A DNA stretch of 21,245 nucleotides from Paracoccaceae bacterium (GCA_021648225.1 JAKITE010000037.1:1-21245), one strand, 5' to 3'; shown: positions 1 to 8,196, numbered from the stretch's first letter. The notes: a model not told the origin generated them from the letters alone. A program made the numbers and translations.

Positions 1-200
1 GGGTCAATACCGGCGCACATCAGCACCTCGCGCCCGTCGCGTGAACGCGCCCAGCGGGCAATGACTTCGGTGCCGTTACCGTATTTTTTATCATCAGCAA
101 TCGCGTCATCCAATGCTGCCAGCACGACGGCGGCAAACAGTTTCTGGGCGCGGGCGCCCTGATCATTGGCATAGGCGGTTGAATCAACGAAATCAAACAT
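1..200 (-). CDS. Conserved hypothetical protein (DUF6280-like), N-terminal part only
   Basis: The gene reads leftward and leaves the window, so only about 66 N-terminal residues are visible. It begins MFDFVDSTAYANDQGARAQK and continues with a stretch containing LAALDDAIADDKKYGNG and RWARSRDGREVLMCAGIDP. I recall this wording from a short (about 100 residue) protein conserved across Rhodobacteraceae and annotated as DUF6280; no function is known to me. The start is supported by a GAAGGAG ribosome-binding site 7 bases upstream of the ATG. There is no signal peptide or membrane segment; the visible part is soluble, helical and charged. It helps place the window in Rhodobacterales. The family name is from memory and should be treated as likely, not proven; that the ORF is a real gene is well supported. 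Confidence 0.75.
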   Translation of the reverse strand, partial: MFDFVDSTAYANDQGARAQKLFAAVVLAALDDAIADDKKYGNGTEVIARWARSRDGREVLMCAGID

Positions 201-526
201 CTCGTCGCTCCTTCTTATAATTCACATGGTGTGCAGTGCAATATGCCCATTTCCAGACGTTTAAGTAGTGCAAATTCTGCATATCTGGCATGATCTATAC
301 GCATATCACGCAGCAAAGTCAACAAAATTCCTAAACATTTGGTAAATATTTTGCCCAAATGGTCAAAATAAATTCAGGTCAACCTGTTGTTTACAAGCAC
401 TAATCCCAAATATTCTATTTTTTGCGCCCGAAATACATTCGTAATTATGCATATCTTGATCGGGTTTTTAGCCCTCTTGACCTTTGCCAAAACATACGAA
501 AACAGTTGCGATTAGAAGGATCGCAT
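201..526. other. Divergent intergenic region between the left-edge gene and the EamA transporter gene
   Basis: About 326 A+T-rich bases separate the two divergent genes. It holds the ribosome-binding sites of both and one plausible plus-strand promoter (listed separately). A TTGT-TT-ACAA near-palindrome lies at 387-396, overlapping that promoter's -35 element. The stretch 422-526 is open in frame with the transporter gene, but it lacks a ribosome-binding site at its TTG and is better read as leader. I see no RNA gene or repeat. Confidence 0.5.
387..416 (+). promoter_or_regulatory. Candidate sigma-70-type promoter of the EamA transporter gene
   Basis: TTGTTT at 387-392 and TATTCT at 411-416 are separated by 18 bases. 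Transcription would start near 423 and give a leader of about 100 bases before the ATG at 527. Both hexamers are imperfect, so this is a suggestion from pattern only. Confidence 0.3.
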
Positions 527-1456
527 ATGCCAAAACAGCCTATTTCCGGTCAAACTACCCCTAAAGAAACCGAATCTCCGGATAATTTCACAGCCATATT
601 GTGGATTCTTTTCTCGGTAGCGACCTCCAGCGCCATGACCATCGGGGTGCGAGACATCTCGACCCAGCTTGGCAGCAGCATGATTGTGTTTTTGCGCGCC
701 AGCGTTTCGACCGCCTTGATTGTGGTGGCGCTTATCCTGTTTGCCAAACTGCGAAAGCAACTAAGGTTCAGCAAGCCGTGGCTGCATCTGGTGCGCGGCA
801 CGTTGATTGCCTTTTCAACCCAGCTCGGGTTTTATTCCATCAGCAACCTGCCGCTATCCACAGTTACGGTGCTGTTCTTTCTGGCACCGATCTGGGCGAC
901 ATTACTGGCCATTCCCATTCACGGCGAAAAGGTCGGGCCGCGCCGGATTGCGGCAATTGCGGTCGGGTTTATTGGCGCGGTGATCATTTTACGCCCGGGG
1001 TTTGGCGTGTTGCATCCCGCGATGCTCACCGCCATCGGCAGCTCTGTGTTGTTTGCGCTGGCGCTGAATATGTCACGCGGATTGGCGCGGGCTGACGGGG
1101 CCATTTCGACCTATTTTTCATCGGTGGTGATTACCGCGATTGTCATGCTGCCCTTTGCCCTGCCGGTGTTTGAATTACCCTATGCTCCGCGCGCATGGAT
1201 TGCCGGAGCGGTAATTGTGGTGGCCGGTGCCGCGCGAGGCTATGCGGATATTGAGGCATACCGGCTGGGCGAGGCCGGCATTCTGGCCCCCATCACCTAT
1301 TTACGGTTGGTATTTATCGCAGGTGCCGCGTATTTTATGTATTCGGAAATCCCCGATATGCCGACCATAATTGGCGCCGCCATCATCATCAGCGCCACGC
1401 TATATATTGCCCGGCGCGAAACCAAACTGCGCCGCAAACGGTTGAATTCAAAATGA
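527..1456 (+). CDS. EamA/DMT-family transporter, ten-helix inner-membrane permease
   Basis: A 309-residue polytopic membrane protein of the drug/metabolite transporter superfamily. Hydrophobic helices start near residue 25 and continue to near residue 300, in two EamA-type halves. The first half includes LVRGTLIAFSTQLGFYSISNLPLS, followed by helices ending IGAVIILRPG, a typical end-of-first-half signature; the second half includes the DIEAYRLGEAGILAPITYLR-type segment. Members export or import small metabolites; the substrate cannot be told from sequence. The ATG at 527 is chosen because AGAAGGA lies 6 bases upstream; an in-frame TTG at 422 would add 35 polar residues with no ribosome-binding site. 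The gene ends 9 bases inside the 3' end of the convergent recR. It is not in an operon with any visible neighbour. Confidence 0.88.
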   Translation: MPKQPISGQTTPKETESPDNFTAILWILFSVATSSAMTIGVRDISTQLGSSMIVFLRASVSTALIVVALILFAKLRKQLRFSKPWLHLVRGTLIAFSTQLGFYSISNLPLSTVTVLFFLAPIWATLLAIPIHGEKVGPRRIAAIAVGFIGAVIILRPGFGVLHPAMLTAIGSSVLFALALNMSRGLARADGAISTYFSSVVITAIVMLPFALPVFELPYAPRAWIAGAVIVVAGAARGYADIEAYRLGEAGILAPITYLRLVFIAGAAYFMYSEIPDMPTIIGAAIIISATLYIARRETKLRRKRLNSK

Positions 1457-2044
1457 TTTACGGGCATTCAGGGCGGCGGTAATGGTGCCGTCATCCAGAT
1501 AATCCAGCTCTCCGCCGATTGGCACACCTTGGGCTAGCGAGGTGATAGAAACCCCCTGCCCTTCAATCTGGTCAGCGATATAATGCGCAGTGGTCTGACC
1601 ATCAATGGTGGCGTTCAGGGCCAGAATAACTTCGCTGATATTTTCTTCTTTTACCCGACGGGACAGTGCGGGAATACGCAATTCCTCGGGGGTGATACCA
1701 TCGAGCGCCGACAGCACCCCGCCCAGCACAAAATAGCGTCCGCGAAACACAGCCGTCCGCTCCATCGCCCAAAGATCCGCGACATTTTCAACAACACAAA
1801 GCACGGTCTGGTCACGTTTCGGGCTGGCGCAAATTTCGCAGATCTCAGCGGTGGTGATATTGCTGCACTGGTTGCATTCGCGCACATTTTGCACAACATC
1901 AGCCATGGCGCGCGACAGCGGTTCCATCACGTTTGATTTCTTGCGGATCATGGTCAGCACAGCACGGCGCGCCGACCGAGGCCCAAGCCCCGGCAACCGC
2001 GCCATCATATCGATCAGCCGCTCAACCTCATGACCGCCCGCCAT
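1448..2044 (-). CDS. recR: Recombination mediator protein RecR
   Basis: RecR (198 residues, the usual length) is a ring-forming DNA-binding protein that acts with RecO (and RecF) to load RecA on gapped DNA. Visible marks are the N-terminal helix-hairpin-helix region (LIDMMARLPGLGPRSARRAV, about residues 10-29), the four-cysteine zinc site C57, C60, C69, C72, and a Toprim domain starting CVVENVADLWAMERT (acidic residue E86) and continuing RGRYFVLGGVLSALDG. The ATG follows directly on the stop codon of ybaB (TAAATG), so the two are probably translationally coupled; no strong ribosome-binding site is seen for recR itself. In many bacteria dnaX precedes ybaB-recR, but here a tRNA lies on that side. 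Confidence 0.97.
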   Translation of the reverse strand: MAGGHEVERLIDMMARLPGLGPRSARRAVLTMIRKKSNVMEPLSRAMADVVQNVRECNQCSNITTAEICEICASPKRDQTVLCVVENVADLWAMERTAVFRGRYFVLGGVLSALDGITPEELRIPALSRRVKEENISEVILALNATIDGQTTAHYIADQIEGQGVSITSLAQGVPIGGELDYLDDGTITAALNARKSF

Positions 2045-2389
2045 TTAGAACGGCAGCTTCATGCCGTCAGGCAGGTTCAGCCCTTCGGTAATTTTGCCCA
2101 TCTCGGCAGCCGCAGCCTCGGATGCTTTGGCTTGCACGTCTTTGATGGCAGCCAAAATCAGATCCTCGACCACTTCGCGATCCTCGGGGTTAAACAGGCT
2201 GGGATCAATCGACAGGGATTTCAGCTCGCCTTTGCCATTGGCCGTGGCCTTGACCATGCCCGCACCGGATTCGCCCTCAACAAGGGTATCGGCGATTTTT
2301 TCCTGAATACCGGCCATATCGGCCTGCATTTGTTGCGCTTGTTTCATCATCTTGGCCATGTCGCCAATTTGCCCTAAACCTTTTAGCAT
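2045..2389 (-). CDS. ybaB: YbaB/EbfC-family nucleoid-associated protein
   Basis: A 114-residue small basic/acidic dimeric DNA-binding protein of the YbaB/EbfC family, which coats the nucleoid and is commonly encoded with recR. The N-terminal helix reads MLKGLGQIGDMAKMMKQAQQ, followed by the family-typical ADMAGIQEKIADTLVEGESG and the central VKATANGKGELKSLSIDP strand region. The C-terminus has the KITEGLNLPDGMKLPF form common in alphaproteobacteria. The start at 2389 is supported by AAAAGGA 7 bases upstream; an upstream in-frame ATG would add 19 residues outside the family's usual length. It is the first gene of a two-gene unit with recR and has its own candidate promoter. Confidence 0.95.
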   Translation of the reverse strand: MLKGLGQIGDMAKMMKQAQQMQADMAGIQEKIADTLVEGESGAGMVKATANGKGELKSLSIDPSLFNPEDREVVEDLILAAIKDVQAKASEAAAAEMGKITEGLNLPDGMKLPF

Positions 2390-2417
2390 ATGAATGTCCT
2401 TTTGAATGTTCCCCCCA

Positions 2418-2446
2418 AGAATAAGCGTCGCAGCACAGAAATTCAA
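2418..2446 (-). promoter_or_regulatory. Candidate promoter of ybaB-recR
   Basis: On the minus strand TTGAAT (2441-2446) and TATTCT (2418-2423) are 17 bases apart. The predicted start point lies about 20 bases before the ybaB ATG. This would give ybaB-recR a promoter of its own. Confidence 0.45.
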
Positions 2447-2485
2447 TGCGCGTTAATGCATTTTGAAAGCCAAGGTATTTCCACC

Positions 2486-2514
2486 TTGCCACCTGTTTCA
2501 AGCGAGGCTATATC
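2486..2514 (+). promoter_or_regulatory. Candidate promoter of tRNA-Cys
   Basis: TTGCCA at 2486-2491 and TATATC at 2509-2514 are separated by 17 bases. The predicted start near 2521 is about 11 bases before the mature tRNA 5' end, a usual arrangement for a single tRNA gene. Confidence 0.45.
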
Positions 2515-2531
2515 AAGCCCACCACAAGGTT

Positions 2532-2605
2532 GGCGAGTTGGCGGAGTGGTTACGCAGCGGATTGCAAATCCGTGTACACGAGTTCGATTCTCGTACTCGC
2601 CTCCA
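2532..2605 (+). tRNA. tRNA-Cys (anticodon GCA)
   Basis: A complete 74-base cloverleaf. The acceptor stem GGCGAGT pairs perfectly with ACTCGCC, followed by the discriminator T and an encoded CCA. The anticodon stem encloses a seven-base loop TTGCAAA with anticodon GCA. The T arm is ACGAG-TTCGATT-CTCGT with five perfect pairs. A short D arm has a GCG/CGC stem. The encoded CCA makes this a functional bacterial tRNA. Its 3' half is a common integration target for site-specific integrases; no second copy of its 3' end is seen in this window. Confidence 0.96.
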
Positions 2606-2607
2606 CA

Positions 2608-2653
2608 ACATCTAGTAATTTCCCAACTTATCTTAAGAAAACATACTAGATGT
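2608..2653. repeat. Perfect 10-bp inverted repeat directly downstream of tRNA-Cys
   Basis: ACATCTAGTA at 2608-2617 is the exact reverse complement of TACTAGATGT at 2644-2653, with 26 bases between. It begins three bases after the encoded CCA. It could form a hairpin in the tRNA precursor, but there is no T-run after it, so a standard intrinsic terminator is not supported. Confidence 0.6.
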
Positions 2654-2776
2654 AGGCCTAAATTTCTTCTAATTCTTCGTAACCAACCCGTACACACTTA
2701 GCACAAAGTCCATTTTGCCTTTAGGCTCTTCAATATTGTAATATATATAACAATCACTTAGGGAGCCAAATAGGAT

Positions 2777-2947
2777 ATGAGCTGCGGAATTGAAACGATA
2801 ATTATTCACAAAACCTTGCGACTAGATAAGCGAGCCAACAGTAACAACTGGTATGCTCGGCCAACGCTGGATAATGGGGCGTTTTTGCAGAATTACGTGG
2901 CTTGTTTCGGTTTCATTACAGGACATATCCCAGCGATGGCCTGTTGA
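2777..2947 (+). CDS. Doubtful short ORF, 56 residues, unrecognised
   Basis: An ATG-to-TGA frame of 56 codons (MSCGIETIII to HIPAMAC). A weak GGAG lies about 12 bases upstream. The middle part, RANSNNWYARPTLDNG, faintly recalls the arm-binding segment of tyrosine integrases, but no further integrase residues follow and the match is too short to mean anything. No signal peptide or membrane helix is seen. It may be chance, or debris of a lost element beside the tRNA. Confidence 0.15.
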   Translation: MSCGIETIIIHKTLRLDKRANSNNWYARPTLDNGAFLQNYVACFGFITGHIPAMAC

Positions 2948-2993
2948 GCAATGGCAGGAATGGCACCTCCCCCACTTGACAGTCAGCCAAATA

Positions 2994-3024
2994 GTTATAG
3001 ATCAATAACCTAATTCTTGTTAGG
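2994..3024. promoter_or_regulatory. Two adjoining short palindromes upstream of the efflux operon
   Basis: GTTATAGATCAATAAC (2994-3009) is a 16-bp palindrome with one mismatched pair, and CCTAATTCTTGTTAGG (3009-3024) has 5-bp arms. A TTGACA lies just upstream at 2976-2981, though no good -10 hexamer is correctly spaced. These may be part of the promoter/operator of the TetR-RND operon; assignment is by position only. Confidence 0.25.
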
Positions 3025-3054
3025 ACAGGTTTGTGGCACAAATTACAAAATCAA

Positions 3055-3085
3055 CCCACTGGGAAAAGCGGCTTGAACCAGTGGT
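3055..3085. promoter_or_regulatory. Candidate operator for the TetR-family regulator
   Basis: Two 9-bp palindromes, CCCACTGGG (3055-3063) and ACCAGTGGT (3077-3085), have centres 22 bases apart, about two helical turns, and together form a larger inverted repeat (CCACTGG / CCAGTGG). They end 40 bases before the regulator's ATG. Spacing and place fit a dimer-binding site for an autoregulating TetR-type repressor, but no experimental operator for this subfamily is known to me. Confidence 0.35.
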
Positions 3086-3124
3086 CAGGCGTGCTGTCAC
3101 CGGGGTATTGCAGCGGAGTTGCCG

Positions 3125-3739
3125 ATGACCTTGGTAAAACGGATATCCAGCGAAAAGCGTAAGCTGGAAATCGGACAGGCAGCGCTGGAGCTGGCATATA
3201 TGCATGCGCCGGAAAATGTATCCACGGGGATGATTGCGACCCGACTTGGCTTGACCCAGCCGGCAATTTACAAACATTACCCGACCAAACAGGATATTTG
3301 GCGGGAGGTCTCCAAAAGGCTTGCTGGAAGAATCAGCGATAACGTCACCCATGCAGAACGGGCCGGTCTGGAACCTGTTGCCGCCTTGAAACAACTGGTA
3401 TTGTCCCATCTTGATCTGGTTTCCCAAAACCCTGCCCTGCCGGAATTGATGACCATGCGGGCAAACAGCCTTGGTCAAACCGTTTTCAAAGGCCAGATTC
3501 AAACCGCAATGGCGGAATTCCAACGTGAACTAACCAGAAATGTGCAGCAGGCTATCAAAGATAAGGTGTTTCACGATACCCTGAACCCGCAGGATGCGGC
3601 CTTGTTGATTATCGGGGTCATTCAAAGCTCCGTTTTACGTATGATTGTCACTGGCAACCCTGCCATATTACAAAAAGACGGCCCACGATTGCTGGATTTA
3701 TTACTTGCCGGATTTATCCGCAAAGGAGAAAAACTATGA
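3125..3739 (+). CDS. TetR/AcrR-family transcriptional regulator
   Basis: A 204-residue one-component regulator of usual TetR length. The N-terminal helix-turn-helix is clear: helices from residue 11 (KRKLEIGQAALELAY) then VSTGMIATRLGLTQPAIYKHYPTKQDIWREV at about residues 32-62, with the GLTQPAIYKHYPTK recognition segment. The C-terminal ligand domain is helical and not informative about ligand. ATG at 3125 is preferred because GGAG lies 6 bases upstream; a TTG two codons earlier sits directly on the ribosome-binding site. Its stop overlaps the adaptor gene start (ATGA at 3736-3739). It most likely represses its own operon and responds to a pump substrate; this is inference from layout. Confidence 0.92.
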   Translation: MTLVKRISSEKRKLEIGQAALELAYMHAPENVSTGMIATRLGLTQPAIYKHYPTKQDIWREVSKRLAGRISDNVTHAERAGLEPVAALKQLVLSHLDLVSQNPALPELMTMRANSLGQTVFKGQIQTAMAEFQRELTRNVQQAIKDKVFHDTLNPQDAALLIIGVIQSSVLRMIVTGNPAILQKDGPRLLDLLLAGFIRKGEKL

Positions 3740-5091
3740 AGCCTTTTTTCAAAATAGTGCTGATGACGGTGCCGTTTATTGCAATGGGGGTGGGTTTTGT
3801 CGCCTATACAATCGCCACCAAACCTGAACCGGCCCAAACCGAAATCGCGGAACGCGCCATTGCTGTGCGTTTCATTACCGCCAGCCAAACGGCTATTTCC
3901 CCCCATGCCAGCGGGTTCGGGCTAATCGAACCGGCGCGCAGCTATGAAGCAATTGCACAGGTTACCGGCACCGTTGAATATGTAAATCCGATGCTGAAGC
4001 GCGGTGAAATCCTGCCTGCCGGGGCGGTGCTGCTGCGCCTTTCGGACAGTGATTACAAATTGGCGGCAGCACAGGCGCGGGCCAATATTCGCGCGGTCGA
4101 GGCGCGTTTGGCTGAAATCGAAGTATCGGAAAGCAATCTTTTGGCCAGCCTGGTGATCGAACAGGAAAGCCTTGTGTTGAAAGAACGCGAACTGGAACGT
4201 TTGCGCCAGCTAAGCGCATCGGGTGCGGCCTCGCAGGCGGCGCTGGATGCGGTTAATTCTGCCTATCTGGGCCAACGCCAAAAGGTGCAGGGCCTGCAAA
4301 ATTCACTGGCATTGCTGCCAACCCAGCGATTGGTGCAAACGGAAACTGTTGCCGTTTATCAAGCCACGCTCGAAACCGCCGAATTGAACCTGGCACGCAC
4401 CGAATTGCGTTTGCCTTTTGCAGCCCGGGTCGGGGCGGTTACAGTGCAAATCGGGCAACTGGTGCGCAGCGGCCAAACCATCGCCAGTTTTGACGGTATA
4501 GACGCAGCCGAGGTCGAGGCGCAAATTTCGGCGTCGGATATGCAAACCCTGTTTAGCCAATACGGGGCCGAAACTGCCGGGGGTGCGCTGGATAGCTCAG
4601 CGCTCAACCAATTACTGGGTGACCTTATGATCACGGCTACAGTTGTGTTAAAGCTTGGAAATGACGACATTATCTGGCCCGCAACCCTTGACCGCATCAG
4701 CAATACCATCAACCAGAACACCGGCACTATGGGCGTTTTTCTGCGGGTCGATGATGCATATACAAGCGCTGAACTGGGCACTCGCCCACCGCTAACCAAA
4801 GGAATGTTTGTCGAAGCAGTGCTTTTGGCCACACCTGTTAACGGCATTGCCGTGCCGCGAAATGCGGTGCGCGATAGCAAGGTCATGCTGGCAGATTCCG
4901 AAAACCGCTTGCGGCTGGTTCCCGTGACCGTATCTTTTTATCGTGACCGGCTGGCAATTATTACCGACGGGATTACAGCAGGGGACAAAATCATTGTCAG
5001 CCCCCCGGTGCCGATGATCGAGGGTATGTTGCTTGAACTGCATTCCGACACCGCTTTGGCGCAGGATATTCTGGATATGGGAGGCCGTTAG
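3736..5091 (+). CDS. HlyD-type periplasmic adaptor (membrane fusion protein) of an RND efflux pump
   Basis: A 451-residue membrane fusion protein. An N-terminal hydrophobic helix (residues 4-26, FFKIVLMTVPFIAMGVGFVAYTI region) anchors or exports it. A barrel-sandwich half (EAIAQVTGTVEYVNPMLKRG, about 72-91, ending LLRLSDSDY near 106) leads into an alpha-helical hairpin of long charged helices (about 110-215) and the second lipoyl half with ELRLPFAARVGAVTVQIGQLV. Beta-barrel and proximal domains follow, including RNAVRDSKV. The family links an inner-membrane RND pump to an outer-membrane channel. Start: AGGAG 7 bases before the ATG, overlapping the TetR gene stop. It abuts the pump gene directly, so the two are coupled. 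Substrate unknown. Confidence 0.93.
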   Translation: MKPFFKIVLMTVPFIAMGVGFVAYTIATKPEPAQTEIAERAIAVRFITASQTAISPHASGFGLIEPARSYEAIAQVTGTVEYVNPMLKRGEILPAGAVLLRLSDSDYKLAAAQARANIRAVEARLAEIEVSESNLLASLVIEQESLVLKERELERLRQLSASGAASQAALDAVNSAYLGQRQKVQGLQNSLALLPTQRLVQTETVAVYQATLETAELNLARTELRLPFAARVGAVTVQIGQLVRSGQTIASFDGIDAAEVEAQISASDMQTLFSQYGAETAGGALDSSALNQLLGDLMITATVVLKLGNDDIIWPATLDRISNTINQNTGTMGVFLRVDDAYTSAELGTRPPLTKGMFVEAVLLATPVNGIAVPRNAVRDSKVMLADSENRLRLVPVTVSFYRDRLAIITDGITAGDKIIVSPPVPMIEGMLLELHSDTALAQDILDMGGR

Positions 5092-8000
5092 ATGATCCGT
5101 TTTTTTACCGCCCACCCGACCATTTCCAACCTGATTATGATCTTGCTTTTGCTGTCCGGCATTGCGGTCGGGCCGCAGCTGCTGCGCGAAACCTTTCCGC
5201 GCGCCAGCCCCAGCCGTGTGGAAATCACCGTGCCCTATCCCGGTGCGCGCCCCGAAGACGTGGAAACCGCAATTTGTGAACGAATCGAAGACGCTTTGGC
5301 TGAAGTAACCAGCCTTGACACCCAATCCTGCGAAGCGCTGGAAGGGCTTGGGCGGGCGGTCGCCAAAATGAACGAGGGGGATGATTTTCAGGCTTTTGTG
5401 GCAGATGTAAAATCGCAGGTCGAGGCAATCACCGATTTCCCCGATAGCGCCGAAACCCTGCGGGTCAAGCCGCTGGGGCTAACAGATTTTGTCGCCTCGG
5501 TGTCCATCACCGGCCCTGCAACCCGCACCGATCTAAAAGATTATGCCGAGAATGTCCGCACCCGCATGTTGCGTTGGGACGGGATTCCGATTGTAAATAT
5601 GAAGGGGTTTTCCACCCGTGAATTGCGTATAGGCTTAAATGCCGAAGCCCTGCGAAAACTGGGCTTGTCGGTATCCGATGTAGCCCGGGCGATCCAGACC
5701 GCCAGCCTTGATGTGCCTTCGGGAAGTTTGGAAACCATGGATGAAACCCTGCTGGTGCGGGTTGCCGAAGAACGCCAAACCGTTGAAAGCATGGCAAATC
5801 TGGTAATCCGCTCCGCACCCGATGGCGGGCAGGTGCGCTTGGGTGAGATCGCAGAAATCACCGAAGGCTTTGCCCAGGACGATGACCGGATCACCTTTAA
5901 CGGCGAATTGGCGGCGGTGCTGGACGTAAGCAAAACCCGGGCGGATGATTCATTAAGGGTGATTGATGCCATTGCCGAATTTCTGGAATATGAGCGCCAA
6001 CAGGCGCCCGAAGGCATCACATTGGAAATCACATCCGACGCGGCATCGGTAGTGCGCGAACGCCTTGAACTGGTGGTGATTAACGGCTTGCAAGGGCTGG
6101 GGTTGGTGTTTCTGGTGCTTTGGGCCTTTTTTGGTTTCCGGTTTTCTTTCTGGGTGGCGATGGGGCTGCCCGTATCGTTTATGGGCGGGGTTTTCCTGAT
6201 GTGGGTGGTTGGCTATTCGCTTAACCTGATGACCACGCTGGGGCTGTTGATTGTGATCGGGTTGTTGATGGATGATGCGATCGTTATTGCCGAAAACATC
6301 GCGCGGCTGCGCGAAAAAGGCCGCACACCGTTACAAGCCGCCAGCGAAGGCGCGGCGCAGGTGTTTCCCAATGTGATGGCTTCTTTTGCCACTACGGCAA
6401 TGATTTTTGGCTCTTTGGCGTTTTTAAGCGGCGATCTCGGCGCGGTTTTGCGGGTGGTGCCGGTGGTGATGTTATTTGTGCTGGTGGTCTCGCTGGTCGA
6501 GGCATTTCTTATTCTGCCCCATCATCTGGTGCATACATTGGAACATCGCCATAAACCAAGGGGCATACCGGCAATGGTCAACGGTGCCTTGTTCTGGAGC
6601 CGCGAATATTTGGTCGGGCCGCTGGTCGACCTGACCGTCCGGTTCCGATATATTACAGCCGGTCTTGCGGTGGCGCTGATGCTGTCCTCGGTAGGGATGC
6701 TTACCGGTGGTTCGCTAAAATTTGTCGCCTTTCCCGAACTGGATGGCGATACCATTGTTGCCCGCATTCTGCTGCCCCAGGGCACACCGCTGGCGCGCAC
6801 CGAAAACATCGTTGCACAGCTAGAGGAAGGCTTGCGAAAAACCAATGCCGAACTGTCACCATTGCAACCAAATGGCGCAGAGCTAATTCGTAATGTTTCG
6901 GTGTTTTATGGCGTCAACCGTGATGCTTTTGAAAGCGGTGCCCATGTGGCCACGGTCAGCGTTGATCTGCTGCCTTCCTCCGAAAGGGTCAGTCGCCCCG
7001 ATGATATTATGGCCCATTGGCGCGATACCGTCGGGCAGTTGCCCGATGTGATCAGCCTGAAATATGCCGAATCCTCCATTGGACCTGCCGGTATTGCCAT
7101 TGATTTGCGCCTGAAAGGCGATGATCTGGAACATCTGAAATCAGCCGCGCTGGAACTGCAACACTGGATTGCCAGCTATCAGGGCGTGACCTCGGTCATG
7201 GATAACCTGCGCCCGGGCAAACGCGAATTGCGGATAAGCCTGAATGACGCGGCTGCCCCGATGGGAATCACGGCCGCCATGGTTGCAGACCAGCTGCGCG
7301 CCGCCTATTTTGGCACCCGGGTCAGTGAAATGCAGGTGCAGGGCCATCTGCTGGAGGTGACCGCCTTTCTGGCAGATGAGAACGGCGCCACGCTTTCGCA
7401 ATTTGACAATTTTGTCATCACCCGCCCCGATGGCAGCTATGTGCCGCTTGGCGTGATTGCAAAAGTAGAGATTGGTCAGGGTTATAGCCGCATCAACCGC
7501 GAAAACGGCATGCGCACTGTTACCGTGCAGGGCACAATCGACACCCGCATTGCCAATGCCAGCGCCATTGTCAGCGATACCTTAAGCCGCTTTATGCCGG
7601 ATCTTCTGGAACGCTATCCGGGGGTGTCGCTGGATGTCGAGGGCCAGCGGGCCGAGGCCGAGAAAACGCAGAAATCCATGCTCAAGGGGTTTCTGGTCGG
7701 GCTGGTCGGGGTGTTTTTATTGCTTAGCTTTATGTTCCGGTCTTATGTGGAACCGATTGTGGTAATGCTGATTATTCCGCTGTCCCTATCCGGTGCGATT
7801 TACGGGCATATGTTCATGGGGCTGGATTTCTCCATGCCCTCGATGCTGGGATTTGTGGCACTGGCGGGGGTTGTGGTTAATAATTCAATCCTGCTGGTGG
7901 ATTTTGTGAAACGCGAACATGCCGAGGCCAAAACCGTGGCCATTGCGGTTACCCGCGCAGCGCGGGCGCGGTTTCGGGCGATATTCCTGACCTCGACCAC

Positions 8001-8196
8001 CACCATTGTCGGGCTGTTACCCATTCTGACCGAAACCAGCCTTCAGGCGCAGATTCTGATTCCGCTGGTAACCAGCCTGGCCTTTGGATTGCTGACCTCG
8101 GGGTTGATGGTTTTGTTTGCCTTGCCGGCCATATACGCCATTCTGGATGATATGGGGCTAAGCACCTTGGCCAAAGAACGCAGGCAGGCCGGTTAG
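5092..8196 (+). CDS. RND-family efflux permease (AcrB/HAE1-like superfamily member)
   Basis: A 1034-residue inner-membrane proton-driven pump of full RND length. The first helix (about 9-29) is followed by a large periplasmic loop, helices 2-6 from about residue 330, a second periplasmic loop, and the last helices from about 860. The helix 4 proton-relay segment reads GLLIVIGLLMDDAIV with D394 and D395; helix 10 has GVVVNNSILLVDF (N930, N931, D937). The ATG starts on the base after the adaptor stop, with GGGAGG 7 bases upstream. The sequence fits the group of two-gene RND systems common in proteobacteria rather than a CusA metal pump: it lacks a convincing methionine relay that I could identify. 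No TolC-like gene follows, so an outer-membrane channel must come from elsewhere. Confidence 0.94.
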   Translation: MIRFFTAHPTISNLIMILLLLSGIAVGPQLLRETFPRASPSRVEITVPYPGARPEDVETAICERIEDALAEVTSLDTQSCEALEGLGRAVAKMNEGDDFQAFVADVKSQVEAITDFPDSAETLRVKPLGLTDFVASVSITGPATRTDLKDYAENVRTRMLRWDGIPIVNMKGFSTRELRIGLNAEALRKLGLSVSDVARAIQTASLDVPSGSLETMDETLLVRVAEERQTVESMANLVIRSAPDGGQVRLGEIAEITEGFAQDDDRITFNGELAAVLDVSKTRADDSLRVIDAIAEFLEYERQQAPEGITLEITSDAASVVRERLELVVINGLQGLGLVFLVLWAFFGFRFSFWVAMGLPVSFMGGVFLMWVVGYSLNLMTTLGLLIVIGLLMDDAIVIAENIARLREKGRTPLQAASEGAAQVFPNVMASFATTAMIFGSLAFLSGDLGAVLRVVPVVMLFVLVVSLVEAFLILPHHLVHTLEHRHKPRGIPAMVNGALFWSREYLVGPLVDLTVRFRYITAGLAVALMLSSVGMLTGGSLKFVAFPELDGDTIVARILLPQGTPLARTENIVAQLEEGLRKTNAELSPLQPNGAELIRNVSVFYGVNRDAFESGAHVATVSVDLLPSSERVSRPDDIMAHWRDTVGQLPDVISLKYAESSIGPAGIAIDLRLKGDDLEHLKSAALELQHWIASYQGVTSVMDNLRPGKRELRISLNDAAAPMGITAAMVADQLRAAYFGTRVSEMQVQGHLLEVTAFLADENGATLSQFDNFVITRPDGSYVPLGVIAKVEIGQGYSRINRENGMRTVTVQGTIDTRIANASAIVSDTLSRFMPDLLERYPGVSLDVEGQRAEAEKTQKSMLKGFLVGLVGVFLLLSFMFRSYVEPIVVMLIIPLSLSGAIYGHMFMGLDFSMPSMLGFVALAGVVVNNSILLVDFVKREHAEAKTVAIAVTRAARARFRAIFLTSTTTIVGLLPILTETSLQAQILIPLVTSLAFGLLTSGLMVLFALPAIYAILDDMGLSTLAKERRQAG

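Larger units (their letters stand above)
2606..3124. other. A+T-rich intergenic stretch after tRNA-Cys, no convincing gene
   Basis: About 520 bases separate the tRNA from the TetR-family gene. The stretch is richer in A+T than its neighbours and lacks the codon texture of the flanking genes. It holds a 10-bp inverted repeat just after the tRNA, one doubtful short ORF (2777-2947), and a cluster of short palindromes in its last 130 bases that may control the efflux operon. I see no RNA gene, no insertion-sequence ends and no integrase. Confidence 0.6.

Noticed and set aside
2390..2701. Frames of 84-103 codons across the tRNA on both strands
   Set aside because: They run through tRNA-Cys; the minus frame has the YENRTRVHG-type wording that is a well-known false translation of tRNA genes.
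5092..8196. RND pump as a CusA-type copper exporter
   Set aside because: Copper genes are nearby, but the pump is on the other strand behind its own TetR regulator, lacks the usual CusB/CusC/CusF partners, and I could not identify the methionine relay of CusA.
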